The notes beneath the pieces were generated by a model, which was given only the letters and a program-made list of their open reading frames with translations, did not search any database and was not told the DNA's origin. 64,000 bases of DNA, from NCBI GenBank assembly GCA_913062815.1, contig CAJXWZ010000021.1, positions 1 to 64,000 of the forward strand. Reading direction: 5' to 3'. Position 1 is the stretch's first letter; every line of letters starts with the position of its first letter. The stretch comes from an uncultured Colwellia sp. (GTDB lineage Bacteria > Pseudomonadota > Gammaproteobacteria > Enterobacterales > Alteromonadaceae). The translations under genes and the position numbers were made by a program. Below, in pieces: positions 37,416-47,636 of this stretch.

Positions 37416-37752
37416 GTTTATCTCCTAAATTAAGTATGGAGATAACATATCGGAGATCAAACGCTAACAGCAGGTGCCGTTAGCTATACGCTTACAATTA
37501 ATGGAGGCTTTTTTCCACTAATAATGGTCACTTCATTTTCCTCCCAGTGCGCACTAATAACGAGTATCGCAGAAGGACTCCCTAAATTTGGCGTAATATT
37601 ATTCAGAAAATTCACCATGCCTAAGTGACCAGTATCGCTAAGTAAAGGCAAAAGGCCGCCACCATGAGGAATAAATAATACGCTACTGAGCTGATTGTCT
37701 AATAATTTTTTCATCTTTGTTGAGTCCTATTTAATTTATTAGGTGCTTATGT

Positions 37753-38409
37753 TTAATCAGGCAATATAAGCAACCCTAAGTTTTCTAATAGTTGCTCTTG
37801 TTGCCAGTTGCAAATTTTTACGCCATCAAGTTTTACTCGTCTGATATTTAGGCCATTTAATTCTGTATGTGTTAAATCACATCCTTGCAATTGAAATTGT
37901 TCCCAAGCATCTTCAGAAAATACACTTCGACTTAAATCCGATCCTTTTAGCGAGGCACCTTCTAGGTTTGCTCCAATCCATTTATTTTCAAATAAATCAC
38001 ATTTTTCAATGCGGGCGCTGGCAAAATTGGCATAAGATAAATTACAACTTGTGATGTAAACGGAGCAAAAGTAAGACAGTCTAGATATTTGATTTTCAAA
38101 ACGTGTTTTAGCAAAATCAGCCCCTTTTAGATCACAAGACCGAAACTCTGCACCTAAGCAATTAGCACCAATAAAGCTAGCCATAGATAGTTGACAGTGC
38201 TTAAAACTCGCATCGCGTAAATTAGCATAATCAAAGGTGGAGCCGTTAATACCTCCTTGTTCAATAAATCTACATTCAATAAATTTAGCATCAGTCAAAT
38301 CAGATCTATTAAAATTACACTCATAAAATTTACAGTTTTCAAAATTCATGGTAGATAGATTTTCTTTAGAAAAATCATGTTTTCTAAATGTTTTATTAAC
38401 GGTTGGCAT
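37753..38409 (-). CDS. qnr: Qnr-like pentapeptide-repeat protein
   Basis: A 218-residue pentapeptide-repeat protein, exactly the length of QnrA. It tracks Qnr along its whole length: the FxNCxF-type repeats at the start, the break after KFIECRFIEQ (loop A position), the second long run containing YFCSVYITSCNLSYANF and KWIGANLEG (WFCSAYITNTNLSYANF and RWIGAQVLG in QnrA), and the C-terminal dimerisation helix (LLENLGLLIL). Known Qnr proteins protect gyrase and topoisomerase IV from quinolones. The ATG at 38409 is chosen for length agreement. It lies 38 bases after a TetR gene. Resistance activity is inferred. Confidence 0.85.
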   Translation of the reverse strand: MPTVNKTFRKHDFSKENLSTMNFENCKFYECNFNRSDLTDAKFIECRFIEQGGINGSTFDYANLRDASFKHCQLSMASFIGANCLGAEFRSCDLKGADFAKTRFENQISRLSYFCSVYITSCNLSYANFASARIEKCDLFENKWIGANLEGASLKGSDLSRSVFSEDAWEQFQLQGCDLTHTELNGLNIRRVKLDGVKICNWQQEQLLENLGLLILPD

Positions 38410-38447
38410 AATAGGTATATCCAAAAATTGGTTGCGTAAGTTATCTT

Positions 38448-39068
38448 TTAACAACGATAACCCAACATAAATAGCTCAACACTAGACAATAAATAGGCAT
38501 CAATATCATTTTGGCTCAATTGATGTTTTGTATTAAATTCAACTCGTATCCAAATTTCACCTTTTATTAGGCTTAAAAACTGTAACGCAGCAAAACGTGG
38601 GTTTTCTATTTTTAAAATTTTTCGTTTATTCAATAACTCCATAAATTCAGTAATTCGATTAGTAATTCTTTCAGGGCCAGCCTGAAAAAATAATTCTGAT
38701 AGTTTAGGGTAGGATTTTGATTCATAAGCACAAATTCTATGCACTGCAAGCGCCTCTTTTGAAGTCAGCATGGTTAAAAATCGCTGTGCTAACGTATACA
38801 ATGCAGTTTTTGGATCAACTAAATCGTCTAACATAAAATCAACCATGCGATAAGAATCACATCTTTTCTCTATTGCCGCCGTGAATAATTCATCTTTACT
38901 GCCAAAATGACTATATACAGTTTGTTTAGAAACTTCTGCTCGTTGGGCTATAAGATCCATGCTAGTAGCAGCATAACTATTGTTAGTGAATAAATGGGTT
39001 GCAGCCTCTAATATTTTTTTGCGCTTTATTTCACTTTTACTGCGCGTTTTAATCTTCATGTTTTTCAT
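38448..39068 (-). CDS. TetR-family regulator of RND module 2 and the Qnr-like gene
   Basis: A 206-residue TetR protein with a helix-turn-helix (SMDLIAQRAEVSKQTVYSHF) and a C-terminal domain of the AefR/YvdT-like kind. It is divergent from the second RND adaptor gene and shares a direction with the Qnr-like gene 38 bases downstream. A perfect dyad in the divergent gap (39175-39193) is its probable operator, so pump and Qnr-like protein may be co-regulated. A GTG at 39071 is an alternative start. Confidence 0.87.
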   Translation of the reverse strand: MKNMKIKTRSKSEIKRKKILEAATHLFTNNSYAATSMDLIAQRAEVSKQTVYSHFGSKDELFTAAIEKRCDSYRMVDFMLDDLVDPKTALYTLAQRFLTMLTSKEALAVHRICAYESKSYPKLSELFFQAGPERITNRITEFMELLNKRKILKIENPRFAALQFLSLIKGEIWIRVEFNTKHQLSQNDIDAYLLSSVELFMLGYRC

Positions 39069-39174
39069 CACTAGCTCTTCTTATATAGCACTTTAAATTT
39101 CTAACTCTGCTTTATTTTTCTACAACATTTAAGCGTAGTTAATATTTATATATTAAAGCCTATTATACGAAAAT

Positions 39175-39193
39175 AAACTAGACAGTCTAGTTT
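39175..39193. promoter_or_regulatory. Operator palindrome of RND module 2
   Basis: AAACTAGACAGTCTAGTTT, a 19-bp perfect dyad with a single central base, in the 207-base divergent gap between the TetR gene and the adaptor gene. Typical TetR-type operator. Confidence 0.75.
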
Positions 39194-39275
39194 GTTGTTA
39201 TTAAACTAACCAAACTTAGATTTTTTAGTCTATTTTATGTTCTTTTTTTCGTATAACAAAACTTTTGAGGATTTT

Positions 39276-40376
39276 ATGTCATTTGTCAGCAAGAAACTTT
39301 CACTTTTAATGAGTATAAGTACACTCGTATTATTAATAGCCTGTGAAGATGAGAGACCTATATTAAAAACGGAAAAAATTATTCACCCAGCGAAAATATT
39401 TCAAGTACAAGCTCCTAATGGTCAAGTTTATCGTAACTTTCCTGCTGAAGTAGAAGCGAATGCTACCTCTAAGTTAGCGTTTCGGGTTAACGGGCAAATT
39501 ATAGATTTTCGTGTGAAAGCAGGTGTTGATATAAACAAAGGAGAGTTACTCGCTGTTTTAGATCCTACCGATTTTCAATTACGTGTTGATGACAGAGAGG
39601 CTCGTTATCAGTTAGCTAAATCACAGTTTGAACGGGAACAATTATTATTAGAAAAAAAATTAGTATCACAATCAAAATTTGATGTGGCAAAAGCTAATTT
39701 AAGCATTGCTTTAGCAGCATTAAATACAGCGAAAACTGAGCTAGAGTACACGCATTTAAATGCACCTTTTAATGGCAGTATTGCTAATGTTATGGTTGAA
39801 AAGCATGAAATGATACAAGCTAAGCAACCTGTATTAACGCTAATTTCACGTGATATGATTGATGTGTCTATTCAAATATCTGAAAATATTATTTCTCGAG
39901 TGGATAAAGATACTCTTTATCAACCAACAGTAATTTTTTATTCACACCCTGAGCATGAGTTTTTAGTTAGTGTAAAGGAATGGGACACGCAAGCAAATTC
40001 AAGCACACTTACCTATAAAGTTGTTTTTTCTTTACCTACACCTAATGAATTTAGTGTATTACCAGGGATGAGTGCAAACATTCGTATAGATTTATCAAAA
40101 GTATTAAAAAATAAGAAAAAACATTTTTTAATACCCGTTAGTGCAATATTTTCTTCTAATACAACGCCAATTAACACTAACCTTAGTTATGTTTGGTTAG
40201 TTAATCCAAAAACATTTACGGTAGCTCAACAGCTAATAGTGACTGGAAAAATTACTAAGCAAGGCGTAGAAGTATTAAGCGGTATAAAAGCAGGGGATAA
40301 AATTGTGTCTGCTGGCGTGCATTATTTGTCTGAAGGTATGCAAATTAAAGCATGGAATAGAGAGAAGGGTTTATAA
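39276..40376 (+). CDS. RND efflux periplasmic adaptor, module 2 (lipoprotein)
   Basis: A 366-residue membrane fusion protein with a lipobox LLIAC after the signal helix. The first lipoyl half is SKLAFRVNGQIIDFRVKAG and the hairpin is short (about residues 85-140), followed by LNAPFNGSIANVMVE, the second half. The ATG at 39276 has GAGG five bases upstream; an earlier in-frame start at 39237 would spoil the signal peptide. The pump gene follows immediately (TAA then ATG). Confidence 0.88.
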   Translation: MSFVSKKLSLLMSISTLVLLIACEDERPILKTEKIIHPAKIFQVQAPNGQVYRNFPAEVEANATSKLAFRVNGQIIDFRVKAGVDINKGELLAVLDPTDFQLRVDDREARYQLAKSQFEREQLLLEKKLVSQSKFDVAKANLSIALAALNTAKTELEYTHLNAPFNGSIANVMVEKHEMIQAKQPVLTLISRDMIDVSIQISENIISRVDKDTLYQPTVIFYSHPEHEFLVSVKEWDTQANSSTLTYKVVFSLPTPNEFSVLPGMSANIRIDLSKVLKNKKKHFLIPVSAIFSSNTTPINTNLSYVWLVNPKTFTVAQQLIVTGKITKQGVEVLSGIKAGDKIVSAGVHYLSEGMQIKAWNREKGL

Positions 40377-43300
40377 ATGAAATTAGCTGAATATTCAATT
40401 AAAAACCATGTAACAAGCTGGATGTTTGTTGCTATTTTATTACTTGGCGGTATTGTGGCTTATGGTGGCTTAGGCCGATTAGAAGATCCTGAGTTTACTC
40501 TTAAAAGAGCTATGATCACTACCTCTTACCCTGGCGCGTCACCGATGCAGGTAGAGGAAGAAGTCACTTATCCATTAGAAAATGCGATTCAGCAATTACC
40601 GTATGTAGATTATGTAACTTCTATCTCTTCAGCAGGTTTTTCACAAATTACTATAGAAATGAAACCAACGTATCGTAAGGATGATCTTAAACAAATTTGG
40701 GATGAGCTACGTAATAAAGTAAACGACTTAAAAACTCAATTACCACCAGGTGTTGCGACACCGCATGTTATTGATGATTTTGGTGATGTTTATGGTGTAT
40801 TACTCGCCATTAGTGGTGATGGTTATAGTTATGAAGAAATTAAAGATTATGTTGATTATCTGCGCCGAGAACTGGTGCTTATTAAAGGTGTTGGTAAAAT
40901 CACTGTTTCTGGTGAGCAGCAAGAGCAAGTGGTTGTTGAAATAGCGCGTAATAAATTAGCGGCTTTAGGTATTTCGACTAATCGAATTTTTCAATTGTTA
41001 CAGACGCAAAATCAGGTGTCTAATGCGGGGGCTGTAAAAATTGGTAGCGAATATATTCGCTTTCACCCTACCGGTGAATTTAAAAGTGTTAAAGAATTAG
41101 AGAACTTAATTATTTCTAACCCTGGAGCATCGCAACTAATTTATCTAGGTGATGTAGCTAATATCAGTCGTGAATACGCGGAGGTACCGCACCATATTAC
41201 CAATTATAATGGTAAACAGGCCTTGTTAATGGGGATTTCATTTTCGTCAGGTGTAAACGTGGTAAAGATAGGACAAAAACTTGATAAACGATTAATTGAA
41301 TTAGAGTTTGTTCGTCCTATCGGCATGACAGTCGCCACCGTTTATAATCAACCTGCTGAAGTAGATAATTCAATGCAAGGGTTTATGCTTAGCTTAGTTG
41401 AGGCCGTTGCCATTGTGATCGCTATATTGTTAATTTTTATGGGATTACGTAGTGGTATTCTCATTGGCCTAGTGTTACTACTTACCGTATTGGGCACTTT
41501 TATTTTTATGAAATTACTTGCTATTGATTTACAAAGAATTTCATTAGGTGCATTAATTATTGCACTAGGTATGTTGGTCGATAATGCTATTGTGATCACC
41601 GAGGGAATTTTAATTGGTTTGAAAAAAGGACAAAGTAAATTACAAGCGGCTTTAGCAATAACAAATCAAACTTATATCCCCTTATTAGGCGCTACAGTAA
41701 TAGGTGTAGTTGCATTTGCTCCTATTGGTTTATCATCTGATGCTACAGGTGAATTTGCAGGTAGTTTATTTTGGGTATTATTAATATCGTTATTATTAAG
41801 CTGGGTAACAGCAATAACACTAACGCCATTTTTTGCTGATTTAATGTTTAAAGAACCCGTTAAAAATAATCAGCAAATAACAAATACACAACAAGAAAGT
41901 TTATATGAAGGTGCTATTTTTACAGGATATAAGGCATTACTAAATGTGTGTATGCACTATCGTAAAACCGTAATGCTAATTATGTTGTTGCTATTTATTG
42001 CTGCCATTGGTGGTTTTAGTAAAGTAAAACAATCATTTTTCCCTCCTTCCAATACACCTATGTTTTATTTAGACTATTGGCGCTATCAAGGATCAGATAT
42101 TCGTGAAACACAAAAAGATATTGAAACAATTGAAAAATATTTATTAACCCTTGCAGATGTGGAACAAGTAACAAGCTCTACAGGTCGCGGAGCTCCGCGT
42201 TTTATGCTGACGTATGCGCCACAAAAATCTTATCCTGCTTACGGACAGTTAATTATTAGAGTCAAAAATCGAGAGGTATTACCCGATGTGTTAACCAAGT
42301 TGCGCTTGTACATGATAGGTAATTATCCGCAAGCACAATTTAAGCTTAAACGTATGAAATTAGGCCCATCAAGTAATGCTAAAATAGAAGCTCGCTTTAG
42401 CGGTGCTGATCCTGATGTATTAAGAAATTTATCTGCACAAGCTAAAGATATTTTTCATCAAGATCTAGGCGCTTTTAATATTCAAGATGATTGGCGTGAG
42501 CGTACTAAAGTGATTCGTCCACAATTTAATGAAGCAATGGGGAGGCGTGTTGGGGTAACTAAACAAGATTTAGATCTGTTACTGCAAACCAATTTTTCTG
42601 GTAAACAAGTCGGATTATATCGAGAAGACACTAAGCTATTGCCGATAGTTGCCCGTGCTCCAAAAGCTGAAAGATTAAATATTAATAGTTTGCCGGAGCT
42701 ACAAGTTTATAGTCAATCATTGCATCAATATGTGCCAATAACCCAAGTTGTGAACAAATTTACTACTCAATGGGAAGACTCATTAATTATGCGTAGGGAT
42801 CGTAAACGTACCATCACCGTAATGGCTGATCCTGATGTGTTAGGTGATGAAACAGCTGCTAGCTTATTAGTACGGTTAAAGCCTAAGCTTGATGCTATAA
42901 AGCTTCCTAGTGGCTACTCTTTAGAGTGGGGAGGCGAATTTGAATCATCTAATAAAGCTAAAAAAGCACTCTTTGGCGGTTTGCCATTAGGGTATTTAGT
43001 CATGTTTATTATTACGGTATTACTATTTAACTCATTTAAATCAGCTTTTGTTATTTGGACAACCGTTCCTTTAGCACTAATTGGGGTAAGCATTGGATTA
43101 CTTACCATGAATGCGCCGTTTACTTTCATGGCTCTACTGGGGTTATTGAGTTTATCGGGTATGTTAATAAAAAACGGTATTGTATTGGTTGATCAAATAA
43201 ATATTGAATTAACCTCCGGTAAATCAGCTTACCAAGCAGTATTTGATTCAGCAGTAAGCCGGGTTCGCCCCGTTTCTATGGCGGCAATTACCACCATTTT

Positions 43301-43442
43301 AGGCATGATACCTTTATTATTTGATGTGTTTTTTAAATCAATGGCAGTTACTATTATGTTTGGGTTAGGGTTTGCTACTTTACTCACGTTGATTGTAATA
43401 CCTGTACTTTACACTATGCTTTTTGGCATAAAAAAAGTTTAA
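40377..43442 (+). CDS. RND efflux pump permease, module 2
   Basis: A 1021-residue RND transporter with twelve membrane helices and two periplasmic loops. The helix-4 proton motif reads GMLVDNAIVITEG, so the second of the two usual Asp residues is Asn, as in part of the family. It resembles the module 1 pump (LGRLEDPEF versus LGRAEDPNF near the N-terminus). It is directly translated after the adaptor without a gap. No outer-membrane channel gene is adjacent. It ends convergent to the broken histidine kinase. Confidence 0.92.
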   Translation: MKLAEYSIKNHVTSWMFVAILLLGGIVAYGGLGRLEDPEFTLKRAMITTSYPGASPMQVEEEVTYPLENAIQQLPYVDYVTSISSAGFSQITIEMKPTYRKDDLKQIWDELRNKVNDLKTQLPPGVATPHVIDDFGDVYGVLLAISGDGYSYEEIKDYVDYLRRELVLIKGVGKITVSGEQQEQVVVEIARNKLAALGISTNRIFQLLQTQNQVSNAGAVKIGSEYIRFHPTGEFKSVKELENLIISNPGASQLIYLGDVANISREYAEVPHHITNYNGKQALLMGISFSSGVNVVKIGQKLDKRLIELEFVRPIGMTVATVYNQPAEVDNSMQGFMLSLVEAVAIVIAILLIFMGLRSGILIGLVLLLTVLGTFIFMKLLAIDLQRISLGALIIALGMLVDNAIVITEGILIGLKKGQSKLQAALAITNQTYIPLLGATVIGVVAFAPIGLSSDATGEFAGSLFWVLLISLLLSWVTAITLTPFFADLMFKEPVKNNQQITNTQQESLYEGAIFTGYKALLNVCMHYRKTVMLIMLLLFIAAIGGFSKVKQSFFPPSNTPMFYLDYWRYQGSDIRETQKDIETIEKYLLTLADVEQVTSSTGRGAPRFMLTYAPQKSYPAYGQLIIRVKNREVLPDVLTKLRLYMIGNYPQAQFKLKRMKLGPSSNAKIEARFSGADPDVLRNLSAQAKDIFHQDLGAFNIQDDWRERTKVIRPQFNEAMGRRVGVTKQDLDLLLQTNFSGKQVGLYREDTKLLPIVARAPKAERLNINSLPELQVYSQSLHQYVPITQVVNKFTTQWEDSLIMRRDRKRTITVMADPDVLGDETAASLLVRLKPKLDAIKLPSGYSLEWGGEFESSNKAKKALFGGLPLGYLVMFIITVLLFNSFKSAFVIWTTVPLALIGVSIGLLTMNAPFTFMALLGLLSLSGMLIKNGIVLVDQINIELTSGKSAYQAVFDSAVSRVRPVSMAAITTILGMIPLLFDVFFKSMAVTIMFGLGFATLLTLIVIPVLYTMLFGIKKV

Positions 43443-44346
43443 AGGGTAAAAAAGACAAGGCTTTTATTTTTTGAACATTCTTTATGCTGTGAATAGTGTC
43501 ACTTTAGAAGTCATAATTAACCACATTCAAGTGATACTCACTGGTTACACCTAACTCAGATAAAGGAATGATAATATTAATTGTCAATCCTTTGCCTAAT
43601 TCACTGCTATAGTTTAATTCACCATGGAGCTTATGGTGAATTAATGTGTGTAAAATACTTAACCCCAACCCCTGTTTTTTAGCCATTTTAGACGTATAAA
43701 ATGGCGTAAACATTTTATCTAATATTTGCTGCTCAACGCCTTTACCATTATCTTGGTATTTCATAAGCAACGACTGTTCAGTCGTTGATATAGTGATTTC
43801 AATTAGCCCTTTGTTGGTATCTTCAAACGCATGTGTAATAGAATTCTCAATTAAATGCGTAAGGGTCAAGCAAAAGGCATTGCTATAAGAAACTACGGTT
43901 AAATTTATAGGAACTGTTAATTTAAAATCAATTAAAGGATGCTCAGATGTTAAACGTTTAGTTATGACATTACTTAATATCAGTTCTTTGATGTTGAACT
44001 TTTTTTTATCTTCAAGATGCTCATTTAATGAGAGTAATTTAAGTTTTTTAATTAAATCTGATGCACTACAAAGGCTTGTACAAATACTGTTAGAAATATT
44101 GACCATATTGTTTAAATAACCCTGCAAGCTTTTTTCAGATATTTTTTTATTGTTAAAGTTATTCAACATCGTATTCGTTTCATCACTAATATATGAACCT
44201 CCAACTAAGCAATTACCAATAGGTGTATTTAGTTGATGAGCAATACCCACCACTACTTGAGCTGTAGTGAGCTTACGGCAGCCTAGCTCAACTTCTATTT
44301 TTTGATCTGATTTAATGAGTGCAACCTCCATTATTAGAATGCATTC

Positions 44347-44712
44347 ATGTCAAACCAAGATCAATTATCAACACTCGTTACTGCCTTTGAACACTGGCGA
44401 AGCAAGCGGAATGGTCGTCAAGTGCCAACACCTAGCACATTGCGCGAACAAGCCGTTGAATTACTCAACCATTATTCCTCTAGTCAAATCACCACCGCAT
44501 TAAGGATCAGTGGCAGTCAACTCAAGCAATGGCGAAACAGTGTTGTGCCCGACGAAGAAAAATCGCAATTTGTTCATCTACCTCTTTCCACCTCACCAAC
44601 ACAGCCTTCCGTAAAGGTTGAACTGTGCTTTGCCAGTGGTGATCAGATGCATTTATCTGGCCTTGTTGATAGTGACATGCTCGCTTCGCTGATTGGCGCA
44701 ATGAGATCATGA
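44347..44712 (+). CDS. tnpA: IS66-type TnpA (second element)
   Basis: A 121-residue IS66 Orf1-like protein with a helix-turn-helix region (TLREQAVELLNHYSSSQITT, then ALRISGSQLKQWR). It overlaps tnpB by 4 bases. It appears intact but belongs to an element without a working tnpC. Its sequence is unlike the TnpA at 37.1-37.4 kb, so the two IS66 elements are of different subgroups. Confidence 0.85.
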   Translation: MSNQDQLSTLVTAFEHWRSKRNGRQVPTPSTLREQAVELLNHYSSSQITTALRISGSQLKQWRNSVVPDEEKSQFVHLPLSTSPTQPSVKVELCFASGDQMHLSGLVDSDMLASLIGAMRS

Positions 44713-45023
44713 TCCACCTTACCGCCGACACCCATATATTAGTCGCTATTGCACCCGCAGATTTTCGCCAAGGCATTGATGGTTTATCGGCGGTCTGTCG
44801 TCATAAACTCAGCGTAAACCCTCGCTCGGGCACTGTGTTCGTTTTTATCAATCGCAATAAAACCATGGTGCGTGCATTAACGTATGATGGTAATGGTTTT
44901 TGGCTGATGACCAAACGCTTATCTAAAGGTAAGTTTCGAACTTGGCCGAATTCAAATAAAGGTATTGAGCCGCTCATCGCCAAACAGTTACGCCAATTGT
45001 TGATCAATAACGATCCATTATGA
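44709..45023 (+). CDS. tnpB: IS66-type TnpB (second element)
   Basis: A 104-residue IS66 Orf2 protein with the family core APADFRQGIDGLSAVC and GTVFVFINRNKTMVRALTYD. Shorter and clearly different from the TnpB at 36.8 kb. It overlaps tnpA by 4 bases. Confidence 0.9.
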   Translation: MIHLTADTHILVAIAPADFRQGIDGLSAVCRHKLSVNPRSGTVFVFINRNKTMVRALTYDGNGFWLMTKRLSKGKFRTWPNSNKGIEPLIAKQLRQLLINNDPL

Positions 45024-46550
45024 GGAAAAATGGCTCTTTTTTCAGTAGAAAAAAGGGGGTAAATAATCCTTGATTTTTCATTTTATCGGATCATAATGCC
45101 CGTCAAATCAACCTGTTCAATACACTAAAACGCTGGATGACTCGTGAGTAAACCTTTTACCGACATTGATGGCAAAGCACTTGAGGCGTTAATTGAACGT
45201 GTCAATGAAGCCAAAGAAAATAATCTCGCGTTGAGCTCTGAGGACTATCAGTTATTGCTTGATGCTTTGCTGACCTTAGCGACCACGCAAACTCGCTTAG
45301 CGAACCACGATGTTACCGTGCATAAACTACGCAAATTATTAGGCATTGAAAAGTCCTCTGAAAAATTAAGCGCAGTGCTTAAAAAAGCGAAAGCGTCATC
45401 ACTTAAGAAAAATAAAAAGTCTAAAAAAATGATGATGACGGTTTCACACCCGTTAAACCCACCGTTATTGTGCATCCATTAACCGAAATGAATAAAGGCG
45501 ATACTTGCGTAGAGTGTTTAACGGGTAAGGTGTATAAAACTGAGCCTGGCAGCTTGCTGCGTATCACAGGACAAAGCCCGTTTAAACCCGAGCAGCACGT
45601 AACGGAGCGTCTGCGTTGTAATACCTGTGGTGCTTATTTTACCGCGCCATTGCCTGAGGATGTTTTAACCGATGGCACCAGCGCTCAAAAGTATGGTTAT
45701 TCAGCCCGCTCACTGATGGCGATTTACAAATACTTTGCAGGGTTACCTTTTTATCGTCAAAGCAGTATTCAGAAATTACTCGGGGTAAAAATTACTGCTT
45801 CAACGGTTTTTGACCAAGTGGAGTTGGTTTGTAACGATATTTATCCGGTGTACCAATTGCTATTCAACTTAGCGAGCGATGCTAAACATTACTATTTAGA
45901 TGACACCACCAACCGTATTCTTGACGCAAAACCGATAGAGAAGAAAGCCCGTAACAGCGATAAAACACGCACACGTACCGGTGTTTATACCTCCGGTGTT
46001 ATCGCCACCCTCACGGATAATCGCGACATTGTATTATTTGAAACGAACATTGGCCACGCAGGAGAATTCATCGACAGTATTTTGCATAAACGCAGTCAAT
46101 CCTGCGCAAAACCACTTATCATGAGTGATGCTCTGGCGAGCAATCGACCCACGGTACGCGAGGCAATAACCTCACTTTGTAATAGCCATGCAAGACGACA
46201 ATTTGTGGATGTTATCAATCATTTTCCTGAGGAAGTTGAGCATGTACTCAACCGTTATGGCGAAATATGGGGCAATGATGACTATACCAAAGAAGAAAAG
46301 TTAACGCCCAGCGCAAGACTTATCTATCATCAGCAACACTCAATGCCCATCATGCAAGAGATAAAATTGTGGGGAGAAACACACTTTGCCAACGAAACCG
46401 TTGAAGAAAATAGCGGCTTAGGCAAAGCCATTCGTTATTTTATCAAACACTATGTTGGACTGAGCCACTTCTGTAATACCGAAGGCGTAAAAATCGACAA
46501 TAACCGCATTGAAGCGATGCTCAAAATTATCGTGAGAGACAGAAATTATG

Positions 46551-46574
46551 TGCACCTTCCCATTATGTTAAGTT
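46551..46574 (+). repeat. RIT terminal inverted repeat, left
   Basis: 24-bp core starting TGCACCTTCCCATTATG, an exact inverted copy of 49911-49934. The match extends outward through TTATG and the flanking ACAGAAA, 36 bp in all. Confidence 0.92.
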
Positions 46575-46628
46575 GGAAGTGCAAAGCACTAGTAATTCAG
46601 GGCTTCACACCCGTGGTTGTTCACATAA

Positions 46629-47636
46629 TCACAAGCTATCCAAGTAGGCCAGAATGTCTTTTGATGGTTCATATGTCTGATTCAGGCTTGCAACCCCAGA
46701 TAATTTTGCCAAGGCTTCTCGTTTCATTTCCAGGTCGGCTTCCATGTATTGATGTGTTGTTTCTATTGTTTCATGACCAAGCCACAGAGCTATCACGGTT
46801 AAATCAACGCCTGATTGCAACAAGTGCATTGCGGTTGTGTGCCTAATACAATGGAGATTAATCTTCCTTCCTTTAAGTGATGCGCAAGTTGCTGTTGCTT
46901 TATTCACTGCACAATCAAGCCGCTGTCTTGCTCCAAAACGTGACATTTGGTTACCGTTACGGTTTGGAAAGAGAGGTGTATCTGGTGGATCAGGCAAGCT
47001 AACCAGCCATTTTTTCAGCTCCGTTATTGTTTGAGGCCATAACGGTATAATACGTTCTTTTCGACCCTTCCCGTGAAGACGGATAGCTTGTTGTCTTTTC
47101 AAATCAATGTCTTTAACCTCAAGCCTGACAATTTCTGATACGCGGGCTCCTGTGTTATAGAGCATCAATAACATAAGATGATCTCTTTGTCCTATCCAGG
47201 TGGTCATATCCTGAGTCAGTAACAGCGCATCAATTTCCCTTTTTTCGAGGTATTCGAAGACAAACCGATCTGTGCGTTTATCCGGGATGGCCAGAACTTT
47301 CTGAGTATCTGCTAGTCTCTGTGGTTCCTTAATAGCGACATAATTAAAGAAAGAACGTATCGCCGAAAGCCGGGCATTTCTGGTTTGTGCCTTGCAACCT
47401 CGTTTTTGTTCGAGGTATTGCAGAAAAGACAAAATAACTTCGGTATTTATATCTATCAGGCTCAGTAAAGGTACGGATTTATTCTGCGCTATCGCTACAA
47501 ACGGCAGTAACAACCTGAAGGTGTCACGATAAGAATGTACAGTATGCTGACTGAGGCGTCGTTGATTGATCAGGTAAGAGCAAAAGTAGCATTGTAACAA
47601 TCTCGCCAGATCGGTGGTTGACGGTGGTATTTTCAT
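46629..47636 (-). CDS. ritC: RIT tyrosine recombinase C
   Basis: A 335-residue recombinase, third in the trio. The catalytic residues are intact: R in YNTGARVSEIVRL, HCIRHTT (HxxR), LGHETIE and the Tyr in THQYMEAD. The ATG at 47636 overlaps the preceding stop as ATGA; a longer in-frame extension up to 47714 is a shadow in the preceding gene. The three recombinases are thought to act together on the terminal repeats. Confidence 0.9.
   Translation of the reverse strand: MKIPPSTTDLARLLQCYFCSYLINQRRLSQHTVHSYRDTFRLLLPFVAIAQNKSVPLLSLIDINTEVILSFLQYLEQKRGCKAQTRNARLSAIRSFFNYVAIKEPQRLADTQKVLAIPDKRTDRFVFEYLEKREIDALLLTQDMTTWIGQRDHLMLLMLYNTGARVSEIVRLEVKDIDLKRQQAIRLHGKGRKERIIPLWPQTITELKKWLVSLPDPPDTPLFPNRNGNQMSRFGARQRLDCAVNKATATCASLKGRKINLHCIRHTTAMHLLQSGVDLTVIALWLGHETIETTHQYMEADLEMKREALAKLSGVASLNQTYEPSKDILAYLDSL

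Larger units (their letters stand above)
35104..37495 (-). mobile_element. Complete IS66-family element
   Basis: 2392 bp with matching ends: the left end starts GTAAGCGTATAGGGAAC and the right end, reverse-complemented, starts GTAAGCGTATAGCTAAC. It is flanked by a perfect 8-bp target duplication AATTAATG (35096-35103 and 37496-37503), as expected for IS66. All three genes tnpA, tnpB and tnpC are intact, so it may be active. Confidence 0.95.
34968..37714 (-). pseudogene. Extradiol-type dioxygenase (DODA/YgiD family) remnant, internally deleted and split by IS66
   Basis: The minus-strand start piece (37714-37496) encodes a LigB-like N-terminus: LFIPHGGGLLPLL and ILVISAHWEEN, then GKKPPLI. The end piece (35103-34968) encodes the family C-terminus (REEHLLPLHVCYG ending in FGRF). 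Joining the IS flanks with one copy of the 8-bp repeat leaves the two pieces out of frame and lacking roughly 140 central residues. The gene had therefore already lost its middle before the IS arrived. The start has AGGA upstream. It lies 38 bases after the Qnr-like gene, so it was once the third gene of that operon. Confidence 0.8.

Noticed and set aside
44267-44331. The apparent N-terminus of the kinase C-terminal piece (MEVALIKSD...)
   Set aside because: These residues are read from the IS66 end, inside the terminal repeat, and are not part of the kinase.
45424-45431. Programmed frameshift in tnpC
   Set aside because: The zero frame is TCT AAA AAA ATG, which does not give the usual slippery heptamer register, and the gene is also split by the RIT; decay or an error is simpler.
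46546-46846. The continuation of the TnpC frame beyond the RIT boundary
   Set aside because: After RDRNY the frame reads the RIT end and the antisense of ritC; it is not transposase sequence.
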